From CAXXXW01 sp963665555 (GTDB taxonomy: Bacteria > Pseudomonadota > Alphaproteobacteria > Thalassobaculales > Thalassobaculaceae), in NCBI GenBank assembly GCA_963665555.2, contig OY762308.1, positions 1-64,000 of the forward strand: a stretch of 64,000 nt of DNA, read 5' to 3'. A model generated the notes under the pieces. That model ran no database searches. It saw only the letters and a list, made by a program, of their open reading frames with translations, and had not been told where the DNA came from. This document shows positions 32,590-44,817 of this stretch, piece after piece (within the stretch, counting starts at the first letter, position 1; every line of letters starts with the position of its first letter). The position numbers were made by a program, and so were the translations under genes.

Positions 32590-33387
32590 CTATCCGATCG
32601 TCAGCAGGCACCGCCCCAGCGGGCCGAAATCGGCCACGGCCGCCCCGCCGGCGACGGGCAGGGGCTGCGTCGCCGAGCCGGTCGTCACCAGGTCGCCCGC
32701 CCTGAGCCCGCCGCCGCGCGCGGCGAGCGCGTTGGCCAGCCAGGCGAGCACGACCGCCGGGCCGCCGTCGACGTTCCGCCCCGCGCCCTCGCGCGCGACC
32801 TCGCCGTCCACCGACAGCGCCACCGCGAGGCCGGGCAGGTCGATCCCGGCGAAATCCTCGACGAAATCGCCGCGAACCCAGCAGCCGTTGGCCCCGTTGT
32901 CGCCGATAATGCAGCCGATCCCCGCCTCGTTCCAAACCGGGAAGGGGGAGGTGACGACCTCGATCGCCGGGGCCACGGCCCCCACCGCCGCGAAGGCCGA
33001 TTCGGGCGTGTAGGGCGCGCCCGAAGCCGGCAGGTCCCGGCCCATGCGGACCGCGATCTCCGGCTCCAGCACGATGACATGGAAATCGGCGGCCCGGATC
33101 GCCGCCGGCGATTCGTGGCAGAAGTCGGAGATCAGCGCGCCGGAGAACGCCTCGGCCGCGCCGAGCATCTCGCGCGCGCCGGGGTTGGTCGCGCCGATCT
33201 TGTAGCCGACGCGCCGCCCGCCGCCATGCGCCAGCAGCTTGTCGACCACGCGGGCCTGGACCGCGTAGCCGTCCTCGGCCGTGGCCGGGCGGCGGTCGTC
33301 GGGCAGCGCCTCGATGCGCGCGAAGTCGCGCCGGGCGCGGAACAGTTCCTCGGCGGCCGCCTCGGCGGCGGCGGCGTCCAGCGGCAT
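32590..33387 (-). CDS. 2-keto-4-pentenoate hydratase / fumarylacetoacetate hydrolase family
   Basis: This 265-residue protein belongs to the MhpD-like branch of the fumarylacetoacetate hydrolase fold. It shows GYKIGATNPGAREMLG, the conserved VLEPEIAVRMGRDL with acidic metal ligands, APAIEVVTSPFPV, and the C-terminal LRAGDLVTTGSATQP. Such enzymes hydrate 2-hydroxy-alkadienoates in aromatic meta-cleavage or decarboxylate 4-oxalocrotonate; the substrate is not clear here. ATG 33387 follows AAAGGAGA. The dioxygenase-like gene at 10499 is far away, so a joint pathway is only a possibility. Confidence 0.85.
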   Translation of the reverse strand: MPLDAAAAEAAAEELFRARRDFARIEALPDDRRPATAEDGYAVQARVVDKLLAHGGGRRVGYKIGATNPGAREMLGAAEAFSGALISDFCHESPAAIRAADFHVIVLEPEIAVRMGRDLPASGAPYTPESAFAAVGAVAPAIEVVTSPFPVWNEAGIGCIIGDNGANGCWVRGDFVEDFAGIDLPGLAVALSVDGEVAREGAGRNVDGGPAVVLAWLANALAARGGGLRAGDLVTTGSATQPLPVAGGAAVADFGPLGRCLLTIG

Positions 33388-33666
33388 GGGTCGTCTCCTT
33401 TCCCGGTCGGTTCGGCCGTTCGTCGGGGCGGGAGCATACGCGAAAGCCGGGCCGCGCGCCCGCGATTTCGCCCCGGCCGCCGTTCGCCGGCGCCGGCATC
33501 GGCTGTTGTTCGACGGGACCGGCGCCGGTATAAGCCCGCGAACCTTCCCGAAACCGTGCCGCGGCGCGCCCGTCGCGGCGGGAGCGGCCATGACTGGAGC
33601 CTGCCGGACTTCTCGCGGAAACGCCGGCGGCCGCGACCGCGCGGCCGGGCGGGGGCGGGCGGCCCG

Positions 33667-34599
33667 GTGAGGATCGTCCGCGACATGGGGCCGCCGCGGC
33701 CCGAGGACCGGGGCGCGGTGGCGGCGGTCGGCAATTTCGACGGCGTGCATCTCGGCCACCGGGTCGTGGTCGCCGAGGCCGGGCGGATCGCGCGCGGGCT
33801 GGGCGCGCCGTTTGCCGCGCTCACCTTCGAGCCGCATCCGCGCATGTTGTTCCAGCCCTGCGCCGCGCCCTTCCGGCTGACCGACAGCGCCGGCCGGGCC
33901 GAGGCGCTGGCCGGACTCGGCGTCGAGACGCTGTTCGAACTCCCCTTCGACCACGCCTTCTCGCAACTCTCGGCCGAGACCTTCTTCGCGCGCGTCGTGC
34001 GCGACGGGCTGGGCCTGCGCCATGTCGTCTGCGGCCACGATTTCGCGTTCGGCCACCGCCGGCGGGGCACGCCGGAGATGCTGGAGGGCATGGGCCGGGA
34101 CTCCGGCATCGGCGTCACCCGCATGGCGGCGGCGGCGGAGCCGGACGGCGCGGTGTATTCCTCCACCCGCGTGCGCCAGTGCCTGGCGGAGGGCGATCCG
34201 CGCGGCGCGGCGGAACTGCTGGGGCGGCCGTGGAGCTTCTCCGCGATCGTCGAGGAGGGGGACCGGCGGGGGCGCACGATCGGGTTTCCGACCTGCAACC
34301 TGCGCCTGCCCGGCCTGATCGAGCCGGCGCGCGGCGTGTACGCGATCCGGGCGCGGATCGGGGACGAGCCGGAGCGGCTGGCCGGCGTCGCCAATTTCGG
34401 CCGCCGCCCGACGGTGAACGACCGGGGCGCGCTGTTCGAGGCGCACCTGTTCGACATCGACCGCGACCTCTACGGCGCGCGCCTGTCGATCCAGGCGATT
34501 GACTTCATTCGCCCGGAAATGAGATTTAGCGGCCTCGACGAGCTGAAGGCCCGGATCGCCGCCGACGCCGAGGCCGCGCGCGCCCTTCTTTCCAGGTGA
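33667..34599 (+). CDS. ribF: Bifunctional riboflavin kinase/FAD synthetase
   Basis: This 310-residue enzyme converts riboflavin to FMN and FAD. The N-terminal adenylyltransferase domain has VGNFDGVHLGHRVVV and VYSSTRVRQCLAEGD; the C-terminal kinase domain has GDRRGRTIGFPTCNL and the metal-binding GVYAIRARIG. The GTG at 33667 was chosen, with an ATG six codons later as alternative. ileS starts 31 bases downstream, so the two share an operon, as in many bacteria. Confidence 0.94.
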   Translation: MRIVRDMGPPRPEDRGAVAAVGNFDGVHLGHRVVVAEAGRIARGLGAPFAALTFEPHPRMLFQPCAAPFRLTDSAGRAEALAGLGVETLFELPFDHAFSQLSAETFFARVVRDGLGLRHVVCGHDFAFGHRRRGTPEMLEGMGRDSGIGVTRMAAAAEPDGAVYSSTRVRQCLAEGDPRGAAELLGRPWSFSAIVEEGDRRGRTIGFPTCNLRLPGLIEPARGVYAIRARIGDEPERLAGVANFGRRPTVNDRGALFEAHLFDIDRDLYGARLSIQAIDFIRPEMRFSGLDELKARIAADAEAARALLSR

Positions 34600-34629
34600 G
34601 GAGCCGCCCCGGCGAGGGGCGCGGACGCC

Positions 34630-37443
34630 ATGACCGCCGACTACAAATCGACGATCTTCCTGCCCAGGACCGACTTCCCGATGCGCGCCGGCCTGCCCGC
34701 GCGGGAACCCGAAATCCTCGCCCAGTGGGAGCGGATCGGCCTCGAGAAGCGCCTGCGCGAAAGCGCGCGGGGCCGGGAGAAGTTCGTCCTGCACGACGGC
34801 CCGCCCTACGCCAACGGCCACCTCCACATGGGCCACGCGCTCAACAAGATCCTGAAGGACACGATCAACCGCTCGCAGCAGATGCTCGGCAAGGACGCGA
34901 ACTACGTGCCGGGATGGGACTGCCACGGCCTGCCGATCGAGTGGAAGATCGAGGAGGACTACCGCGCCCGCGGCCGCGACAAGGACGCCGTGCCGATCAA
35001 CGAGTTCCGCAAGCAGTGCCGCGACTTCGCGACGCACTGGATCGGCGTCCAGACGGAGGAGTTCAAGCGGCTCGGCGTCATGGGCGACTGGGAGAACCCC
35101 TACACCACCATGACCTTCGCGGCCGAGGCGCGGATCGCGCGCGAGATCGGCAAGTTCCTGACGAACGGCGGCCTCTACCGCGGCGCGCGGCCGGTGCTAT
35201 GGTCGGTGGAGGAGAAGACCGCGCTGGCCGACGCCGAGGTCGAGTACCACGACCGTGTGTCGACGGCCGTCCATGTCCGCTTTCCCGTCGCCCGCGCCGC
35301 GCGGCCGGAACTGGAGGGCGCGTCGATCGTCATCTGGACCACCACGCCGTGGACGCTGCCCGGCAACCGCGCCATCGCCTACGGGGAGGGCTTCGACTAC
35401 GAGGTCCGCGAGGTGCGCGCCGTCGCCGAGGGGAGCCTGGCCCGCGTCGGCGAGCGGCTCGTCGTCGCGCGCGAACTGGCGGAGCCGGTCCTGCGGGCGG
35501 CGAAAATCTCCGAGGCCCCGGTCCTGGCGGCCCTGAAGGGGGCCGACCTCGCCGGGACCGTCGCGGCGCACCCGTTCCGCGGCCGCGGCTACGATTTCGA
35601 CTCGCCGCTGCTGCCGGCCGGTTTCGTGACGCTGGACCAGGGCAGCGGCTTCGTCCATGTCTCGCCCGGCGCCGGTTCGGACGACTTCGAACTCGGCCGC
35701 GCCCACGGCCTCGAAATCCTCCCCACCGTGGACGATTCCGGCAAGTTCCTCCCCCACATGCCGCTGGTCGCCGGCATGGACGTGCTGGAGGACAACTACA
35801 GGATCGCCATGCTGGTCCGGGACGCGGGCGGCCTGCTGGCCGTCGGGCGGCTGACGCACAGCTATCCGCATTCCTGGCGCTCGAAGGCGCCGCTGATCTT
35901 CCGCGCGACGCCGCAATGGTTCATCTCGATGGAGACGAACGAGTTGCGCGACAAGGCGCTGTCGGCGATCGACGAGACGCGCTTCGTGCCGGCGGGCGGG
36001 CGCAACCGGCTGCGCGCCATGATCGAGCGCCGGCCGGACTGGTGCGTCTCCCGCCAGCGCGCCTGGGGCGTGCCGCTGCCGATCTTCCTCGACAAGCGCA
36101 CCGGCGAGCCGCTGCGCGACAAGGCGGTCATCGACCGGATCGCCGACATTTTCGAGCGCGAGGGGTCGGACGCCTGGTACGCGAGCGATCCCGCGCGCTT
36201 CCTCGGCGAGGGCCGCGACCCGGCGGATTTCGAGCAGGTGCGCGACATCGTGGAGGTCTGGTTCGACAGCGGTTCGACCCACGCCTTCGTGCTGGAGGAG
36301 CGCCCGGAGCTGAAATGGCCGGCCTCGCTCTACCTCGAAGGCTCGGACCAGCACCGCGGCTGGTTCCACACCTCGCTGCTGCAATCCTGCGGCACGCGCG
36401 GCCGCGCGCCCTTCGAGGCGGTGCTGACGCACGGTTTCGTGCTCGACGAGGACGGGCGGAAAATGTCGAAGTCGCTCGGCAACGTCACCGCGCCGCGGGA
36501 CACGATCGCGCAATACGGGGCCGACATCCTGCGCCTCTGGGTGGTCGGTTCGGACTATTCGGAGGACTTGCGGATCGGCCCGGAAATCCTCAAGCGCCAG
36601 GTGGACCTCTACCGCCGGCTGCGCAACACGCTGCGCTACCTGCTCGGCAACCTCGACGGGTTCTCCCCGGCGGAGCGGATCGAGCCGGCGGAGATGCCGG
36701 AACTGGAGCGCTGGGTCCTGCACCGGATCGCCGAACTCGACGCCGCCGTGCGCGAGGGGATCGAGGCGTTCGATTTCCACGCCCTGTTCACGCAGGTGCA
36801 CAATTTCTGCGCCTCGGACCTGTCGGCGTTCTATTTCGACATCCGCAAGGACGCGCTCTATTGCGACCCGCCCGGCGCGCTCCGGCGGCGCGCGGCGCGC
36901 ACGGTGCTCGACCTGCTGTTCGACCGCCTGACCGCCTGGCTGGCGCCGATCCTGTGCTTCACGGCCGAGGAGGCCTGGCAGGCGCGGGTCCGCGACCCGG
37001 AGGACTCGGTGCACCTGCGGCTCCTGCCGGAGGTTCCGGCGGGCTGGCGCGACGACGCGCTGGCCGCGAAATGGGCCGCGATCCGCGAGACCCGCCGGGT
37101 CGTCACCGGCGCGCTGGAGATCGAGCGGGCGGAAAAGCGCATCGGCTCCTCGCTCCAGGCCGCGCCCGCCGTCCATCTCTCCGAGGCGGCGAAGGCCGCG
37201 TTCGACGGGCTGGACCCGGCCGAACTGTTCATCGTTTCGGGCGCGGAGCTTTCCGCCGGCCCGGCGCCGGAAGGGGCGTTCCGCCTGGACGACGTGCCGG
37301 ACGTGGCCGTCGTCCCGCGCCTCGCCGGGGGCGACAAATGCGCGCGCTGCTGGAAGGTGCTGCCGGAAGTGGCCGCGTCGGCGGACGCGCTCTGCGGGCG
37401 CTGCGCCTCGGCGGTCGCGCCGGCGGCGCGCGCCGCCGGCTGA
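34630..37443 (+). CDS. ileS: Isoleucyl-tRNA synthetase
   Basis: This 937-residue class I synthetase charges tRNA-Ile. The HIGH-type motif is in PPYANGHLHMGHAL near residue 57, and the KMSKS loop is at residues 611-615. The editing domain lies between them (TTTPWTLPGNRAIAYG). A C-terminal zinc-binding region has CARCWKVLPEV and CGRCAS. It is followed eight bases later by lspA, the normal alphaproteobacterial order. Confidence 0.97.
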   Translation: MTADYKSTIFLPRTDFPMRAGLPAREPEILAQWERIGLEKRLRESARGREKFVLHDGPPYANGHLHMGHALNKILKDTINRSQQMLGKDANYVPGWDCHGLPIEWKIEEDYRARGRDKDAVPINEFRKQCRDFATHWIGVQTEEFKRLGVMGDWENPYTTMTFAAEARIAREIGKFLTNGGLYRGARPVLWSVEEKTALADAEVEYHDRVSTAVHVRFPVARAARPELEGASIVIWTTTPWTLPGNRAIAYGEGFDYEVREVRAVAEGSLARVGERLVVARELAEPVLRAAKISEAPVLAALKGADLAGTVAAHPFRGRGYDFDSPLLPAGFVTLDQGSGFVHVSPGAGSDDFELGRAHGLEILPTVDDSGKFLPHMPLVAGMDVLEDNYRIAMLVRDAGGLLAVGRLTHSYPHSWRSKAPLIFRATPQWFISMETNELRDKALSAIDETRFVPAGGRNRLRAMIERRPDWCVSRQRAWGVPLPIFLDKRTGEPLRDKAVIDRIADIFEREGSDAWYASDPARFLGEGRDPADFEQVRDIVEVWFDSGSTHAFVLEERPELKWPASLYLEGSDQHRGWFHTSLLQSCGTRGRAPFEAVLTHGFVLDEDGRKMSKSLGNVTAPRDTIAQYGADILRLWVVGSDYSEDLRIGPEILKRQVDLYRRLRNTLRYLLGNLDGFSPAERIEPAEMPELERWVLHRIAELDAAVREGIEAFDFHALFTQVHNFCASDLSAFYFDIRKDALYCDPPGALRRRAARTVLDLLFDRLTAWLAPILCFTAEEAWQARVRDPEDSVHLRLLPEVPAGWRDDALAAKWAAIRETRRVVTGALEIERAEKRIGSSLQAAPAVHLSEAAKAAFDGLDPAELFIVSGAELSAGPAPEGAFRLDDVPDVAVVPRLAGGDKCARCWKVLPEVAASADALCGRCASAVAPAARAAG

Positions 37444-37450
37444 GCGATCC

Positions 37451-37963
37451 ATGGCGCCCCGGAGGGCGCGCGCCCTCCGCCGGCCGGCGGCCGCCGGCCT
37501 GGCGCTCGCGGTCGCGGTCGCGGCCGCCGACCAGGCGACCAAGGCCTGGGCGCTCGACCTGCTGTTCTTCCCGCCGCGCGCCATCGAGGTCGCGCCCTTC
37601 CTCAACCTCGTCGCGGTGTGGAACCGGGGCGTGAGCTTCGGCCTGCTGGCGAGCGGGTCCGCCGCCGCGCCCTACCTGCTGGCGGGGTTTTCCGCCGCCG
37701 TGTGCGCCGGGCTGGCGGTCTGGCTGTCGCGGACGCGCCGGCGCGCGGCGGTCCTCGCCCTCGGCCTCGTCATCGGCGGCGCCGCCGGCAACATCGTGGA
37801 CCGGCTGCGCTTCGGCGCGGTGGCGGACTTCGTCGACCTGCACGCGGGCGGCTACCACTGGCCGGCCTTCAATCTCGCCGACGCCTGCATTACACTGGGG
37901 ATCGGCCTGCTGTTGCTCGACGGGTTCGCGCCCGGCCGCGACGGCGGGAAGCGGGATAGCTGA
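37451..37963 (+). CDS. lspA: Lipoprotein signal peptidase
   Basis: This 170-residue inner-membrane aspartyl protease cleaves lipoprotein signal peptides. It has four predicted membrane helices, and the catalytic aspartates are in AAGNIVDRLRFGAVADFVD and PAFNLADACI. Several lipoproteins are encoded in this window (bamF, the alginate-lyase-like protein, the OmpA-family protein). It starts at ATG 37451, just after ileS. Confidence 0.95.
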   Translation: MAPRRARALRRPAAAGLALAVAVAAADQATKAWALDLLFFPPRAIEVAPFLNLVAVWNRGVSFGLLASGSAAAPYLLAGFSAAVCAGLAVWLSRTRRRAAVLALGLVIGGAAGNIVDRLRFGAVADFVDLHAGGYHWPAFNLADACITLGIGLLLLDGFAPGRDGGKRDS

Positions 37964-37978
37964 CAGGAGACGCGCGCC

Positions 37979-38566
37979 ATGCCCGTTCGCCCCACGGTCC
38001 GTTCGGCCGCCGCCGCGACGGCGATGCTCGCCTGCCTCGGCCCGGCCCTTTCGGGCTGCGGCGAGGTGAGGGAGGCGCTCGGCCAGGGCAAGCGGCCGCC
38101 GGACGAGTTCGCCGTGACCGCGCGGGCGCCGCTCAGCGTGCCGCCGGAATTCGGCGTCCGCCCGCCCCGCCCCGGCGCCGAGCGCCCGCAGGAGCCGCCG
38201 GTTCGCGCCGGCGCGCGCGGCCTAGTCGTCGGCGGCGCGGCCGCGGCTCCGGCCGCCGGAGCGGGCGCGCCGGAGGGCGCGGGAACCGGGGACGCCGCGA
38301 TGCGCCGCCTGCTCGCCCTCGACGAGGCGCAACCGGGGATCCGCGAGACCGTGGACCGCGAGACGGCGCTGTTCTCCTACGAGAAGGAGTACCTGCTCGA
38401 CGGCCTGCTGTTCTGGAAGGAGGAGCCGGCGCCCGGCGCGCTTCTCGACGCGGGCGCGGAGCGCCGGCGGCTGGAGGACAACGCCCGGTCCGGCAAGCCC
38501 GCGACCGAGGGCGAATCCCCGGTCATCCGCCGCAAGAGCGGGGGCCTGTTCGATGGGCTGTTCTAG
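37979..38566 (+). CDS. bamF: BamF-type outer-membrane assembly lipoprotein (DUF3035)
   Basis: This 195-residue lipoprotein has a lipobox LSGC with Cys27 and the DUF3035 signature PDEFAVTARAPLSVPPEFGVRPPRPGAERPQE. In Alphaproteobacteria this family was identified as BamF, a component of the beta-barrel assembly machine. A Pro/Ala-rich middle and a conserved C-terminal stretch follow. CAGGAGA precedes the ATG. The gene sits between lspA and the M16 peptidase pair, the usual order. Confidence 0.88.
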   Translation: MPVRPTVRSAAAATAMLACLGPALSGCGEVREALGQGKRPPDEFAVTARAPLSVPPEFGVRPPRPGAERPQEPPVRAGARGLVVGGAAAAPAAGAGAPEGAGTGDAAMRRLLALDEAQPGIRETVDRETALFSYEKEYLLDGLLFWKEEPAPGALLDAGAERRRLEDNARSGKPATEGESPVIRRKSGGLFDGLF

Positions 38567-38584
38567 CGCGCCGGCGGGTCCGTC

Positions 38585-39948
<1,364 letters not shown>

Positions 39949-39952
<4 letters not shown>

Positions 39953-41328
39953 CCGGGCGGGGGAGGGGCGGCGTGCGCGGCGCGCGGGCCGCGCGCGGCC
40001 TCGCCGCCGTTCTGGCGCTGCTCGCGCTTCTGGCGGCGCGGGCGCCGGCTTGCGCCTTCGAGATCGTCCCGGTCGTCAGCCCCGGCGGGATCGCGGCCTG
40101 GCTGGTCGAGGACCGCAAGAACCCGATCGTCACGATCGAGGCGAATTTCGCCGGCGGCGCGCGGACCGACCCGCCCGGCAAGGCGGGGCTGGCCTATCTC
40201 GCCTCCGGCCTGCTCGACGAGGGCGCGGGGGAGATGGACTCCGCCGCCTTCCGCCGCGCGCTGGAGGACGACTCGATCTCGCTCTCCTTCCGGGCGCGGC
40301 TCGACGGCTTCTCGGTCTCGCTGGCGACGCTGACCGAGACCTCCGAAAACGCCTTCCGCCTGCTGCGCCTCGCGCTGGCGGAGCCGCGCTTCGACGCCGA
40401 ACCGCTGGCGCGGGTGCGCGGCCAGGTCCTCGCCGGGCTCCGGGCGCGGCGGGAGGACCCGGACCGGATCGCCGGCCGGGTCTGGTGGAAGGCCGCCTTC
40501 CCGGAGCACCCCTACGGGCGGCCGCGCCGGGGCCGGCCGGAGACGCTGGCCCGGATCGGGCCGGACGACCTGCGCGCCTTCGCCGCCCGCGCCTTCGCCC
40601 GCGACCGCATGTTCGTCGGCGTCGTCGGCGACATCGGGCCGGAGCGCCTCGGCCGCGTGCTCGACGAGACCTTCGGCGCCCTGCCGGAGAGCGCCGCGGC
40701 GCCGGAGATCGCCGACGCCGCGCCGGCGCTGGCGGGCGCGGTGCTGGCGGTCCGCCGCCCGGTGCCGCAATCGGTCGCCGTGTTCGGCCATCGCGGCATG
40801 AAGCGCGACGATCCCGACTGGTACGCCGGGCAGATCCTGTTCGAGATTCTTGCCGGCGGGTTCGGCTCGCGGCTGACGCGGGAGATCCGCGAGAAGCGCG
40901 GCCTCACCTACGGCGTCTACGCCTACCCGCTGCCGCTGGACCGCGCGGGCCTCGTCCTCGGCGGCGTCTCGACCGTGAACGCGCGCATGGCCGAGACCGT
41001 CCGCCTGGTGCGCGAGACCTGGCGCGACTTCGGCGAGAACGGCCCGACGGAACGGGAAGTCCGCGACGCCAAGGACTACATCGCCGGCTCCTACCCGCTG
41101 CGGTTCACCGATTCGGCCGCCATCGCCGGGACGCTCGCGGCCGTCCAGCGCGCCGGCCTCGGCATCGGTTACATCGACCGCCGCGCGGACCTGATCGAGG
41201 CGGTCGGGATGGACGACCTGCGCCGCGCCGCGCGCCGCCTGTTCCGCGCCGACGAACTGACCTTCGCCATCGTCGGCGAGCCGGAGGGCGTGGCGGCGAC
41301 CCACCCGGCCCCCGACCCCGATTCCTGA
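39949..41328 (+). CDS. M16 family peptidase, non-catalytic partner
   Basis: This 459-residue protein has the M16 fold, but the zinc motif is replaced by LAYLASGLLDEGAG, so it cannot bind zinc in the usual way. The glycine-rich and C-terminal M16 segments (EIREKRGLTYGVYAYPLPLD) are kept. A signal peptide covers the first 40 residues from GTG 39949; a second GTG at 39973, behind GGGAGGGG, gives a more compact signal peptide and may be the true start. It is coupled to the catalytic peptidase just upstream. Confidence 0.88.
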
Positions 41329-41350
41329 GGCGCCGCGGGCGCGGGCGCGC

Positions 41351-42013
41351 TCAGAAGGCGATGCGCGCCCCGATCTCGAAATTGTGGGAGGCGAGGCCGG
41401 CCTCGACTTCGAGGTCGGCCGTGACCGGCCCGTCCGAGAGCCGGTATTCCCACATCGCCTCGGCGCGGGCGTAGCGGTAGCCGATCTGGAGCGTCGCCGC
41501 CGGCGAAAGCGCGTAGCCGACGCCGGCGCCGGCCTGCCACGCCAGGGCCGGGTTCGAGGTCTCGGAAAAGCCCGTCTCCTCGTCGATCGTCGCCCACGCG
41601 ACGCCCAGGCCGCCGCCGACATAGGGCGCGAGGCCGGACCCGAGGTCGAAGTCGAACCAGACATTGGCCATGACGCCGAACACGGAGAGTTCGCCGTCGG
41701 CGTCGTCGAGTTCGGTGTCGCGGAAGTCCGAGGCCGAGCGCGAAACCGCCGCCTCGACGCGCGCCTCGCCGAAGTCGTAGCCGACGGCCGCGGCGAAGCC
41801 GGTCCCGGACTCGAACGCGAGGCCGGTCTCCTCGACCCTCCCGCCGTCGCCCGTCCCGACATGGACCCAGCGCCCGCTCGTGTCCGTGTCCACGTACCGC
41901 GCCATCCCGACATGGCCGGCGACGTACCAGCCCGTCCCGTCCGCCAGCGCGCCGGCCGGAAGGAGCGCGAAAACGGCGACGACCGCCGCCGCGCCAAGGG
42001 TCCTCGCCGACAT
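41351..42013 (-). CDS. Outer-membrane beta-barrel protein
   Basis: This 220-residue protein has a signal peptide of about 24 residues ending AGALA and alternating aromatic strands typical of small OmpX/OmpA-like barrels (GWYVAGHVGMARYVDT, GLAPYVGGGLGVAWATID, TLQIGYRYAR). It ends with Phe in GARIAF, as outer-membrane barrels do for BAM recognition. The function is unknown; porin-like or adhesion-related roles are possible. ATG 42013 follows AAGGAGAGG. Confidence 0.85.
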   Translation of the reverse strand: MSARTLGAAAVVAVFALLPAGALADGTGWYVAGHVGMARYVDTDTSGRWVHVGTGDGGRVEETGLAFESGTGFAAAVGYDFGEARVEAAVSRSASDFRDTELDDADGELSVFGVMANVWFDFDLGSGLAPYVGGGLGVAWATIDEETGFSETSNPALAWQAGAGVGYALSPAATLQIGYRYARAEAMWEYRLSDGPVTADLEVEAGLASHNFEIGARIAF

Positions 42014-42167
42014 GAACCTCTCCTTCCATCTTCCATCGCATCGCCCGCGCAAACGAGCCTCCCCGCCCGCCGCGCGCGCGTCAACGGAAAACGACGGGCT
42101 GGACTCCCCCCGCGCGCGCGTCTACGGTGCGGGTCGCGTCCGTTGCTCGCGCGAGAGGCGATCCGGC

Positions 42168-44066
<1,899 letters not shown>

Positions 44067-44098
44067 CGCGGAAGGCCCGCCGCCGGCCCCCGGCGCGG

Positions 44099-44605
44099 TC
44101 AGGCCTCGCGGCAGCGCGGGCAGAGGCCGCTGATCTCGACCGTGTGGAGTTGCGCGGCGAACCCCTCGGCCGCGGCCGCGCGCTCGATCGCGCGCTCGAT
44201 TTCGGGGTTGTGGATTTCCACGGCGGTCTCGCACGCGGCGCACAACAGGAACTGCCCCGCGCCCCGATGGCCGGGATGGGGGCAGCCGATATAGGCGTTG
44301 AGGGACGACAGCCGGTGCGCAAGGCCGTGCGTGAGCAGGAACTCCAGCGCGCGGTAGACCGTCGGCGGCGAGGGGGAATGCCCCTCGGCGGCGAGCACTT
44401 CGAGGATGGCGTAGGCGCCGAGCGGCCGGTGGCCCTGCCAGACGATCTCCAGCACCCGCCGCCGCACGGGCGTGAGCCGCGCCCCGCGCGCCGCGCAGAC
44501 CGCCGTCGCGGCTTCGAGCGCGTCGGCGACGCAGCGTTCGTGGTCATGGTCGTGGTCGTGCCGGTGGGGCGGGAAACCGTCGCCCCGCTCGCGCGGGTCG
44601 GTCAT
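44099..44605 (-). CDS. zur: Fur-family zinc uptake regulator
   Basis: This 168-residue repressor has a winged-helix domain with LTPVRRRVLEIVWQGHRPLGAYAILE and the Zur-like SPPTVYRALEFLLTHGLAHRL. The dimer domain has Cys pairs in FLLCAACE and GLCPRCRE that bind structural zinc. The N-terminus has an unusual His run (residues 14-22). Its partner genes (porin, znuA, znuB) and the near-palindrome at 44735-44751 support Zur rather than Fur. It is divergent from the porin. Confidence 0.9.
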   Translation of the reverse strand: MTDPRERGDGFPPHRHDHDHDHERCVADALEAATAVCAARGARLTPVRRRVLEIVWQGHRPLGAYAILEVLAAEGHSPSPPTVYRALEFLLTHGLAHRLSSLNAYIGCPHPGHRGAGQFLLCAACETAVEIHNPEIERAIERAAAAEGFAAQLHTVEISGLCPRCREA

Positions 44606-44734
44606 GTGACGGGCCTCGGTCGTTCGGGCGGCGCGCCTCGATAACGCCGAGACTACACCCTCGCGCGCCGCGAAGCGAGGCGCGGGCGACATCGCGGCGA
44701 AAATCGGAAAATCAGGGGTTGCCTCTCGAGATCG

Positions 44735-44751
44735 GCATGGTATAACATTGC
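44735..44751. promoter_or_regulatory. Zur-box-like operator
   Basis: The stretch GCATGGTATAACATTGC differs at one base from the 12-base palindrome ATGTTATAACAT in its core (ATGGTATAACAT at 44737-44748). This core resembles reported Zur sites. It lies 67 bases before the porin start and overlaps a candidate -10 element TATAAC at 44741-44746, so Zur binding would block transcription. The sequence similarity and context are observed; binding by this Zur is inferred. Confidence 0.7.
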
Positions 44752-44817
44752 AATACCGGGAACGGCCGCTTCGCGGCGGGCGTGTCCGGAGGGGCGGTCC
44801 CGGAGGGGGAGAGCGCA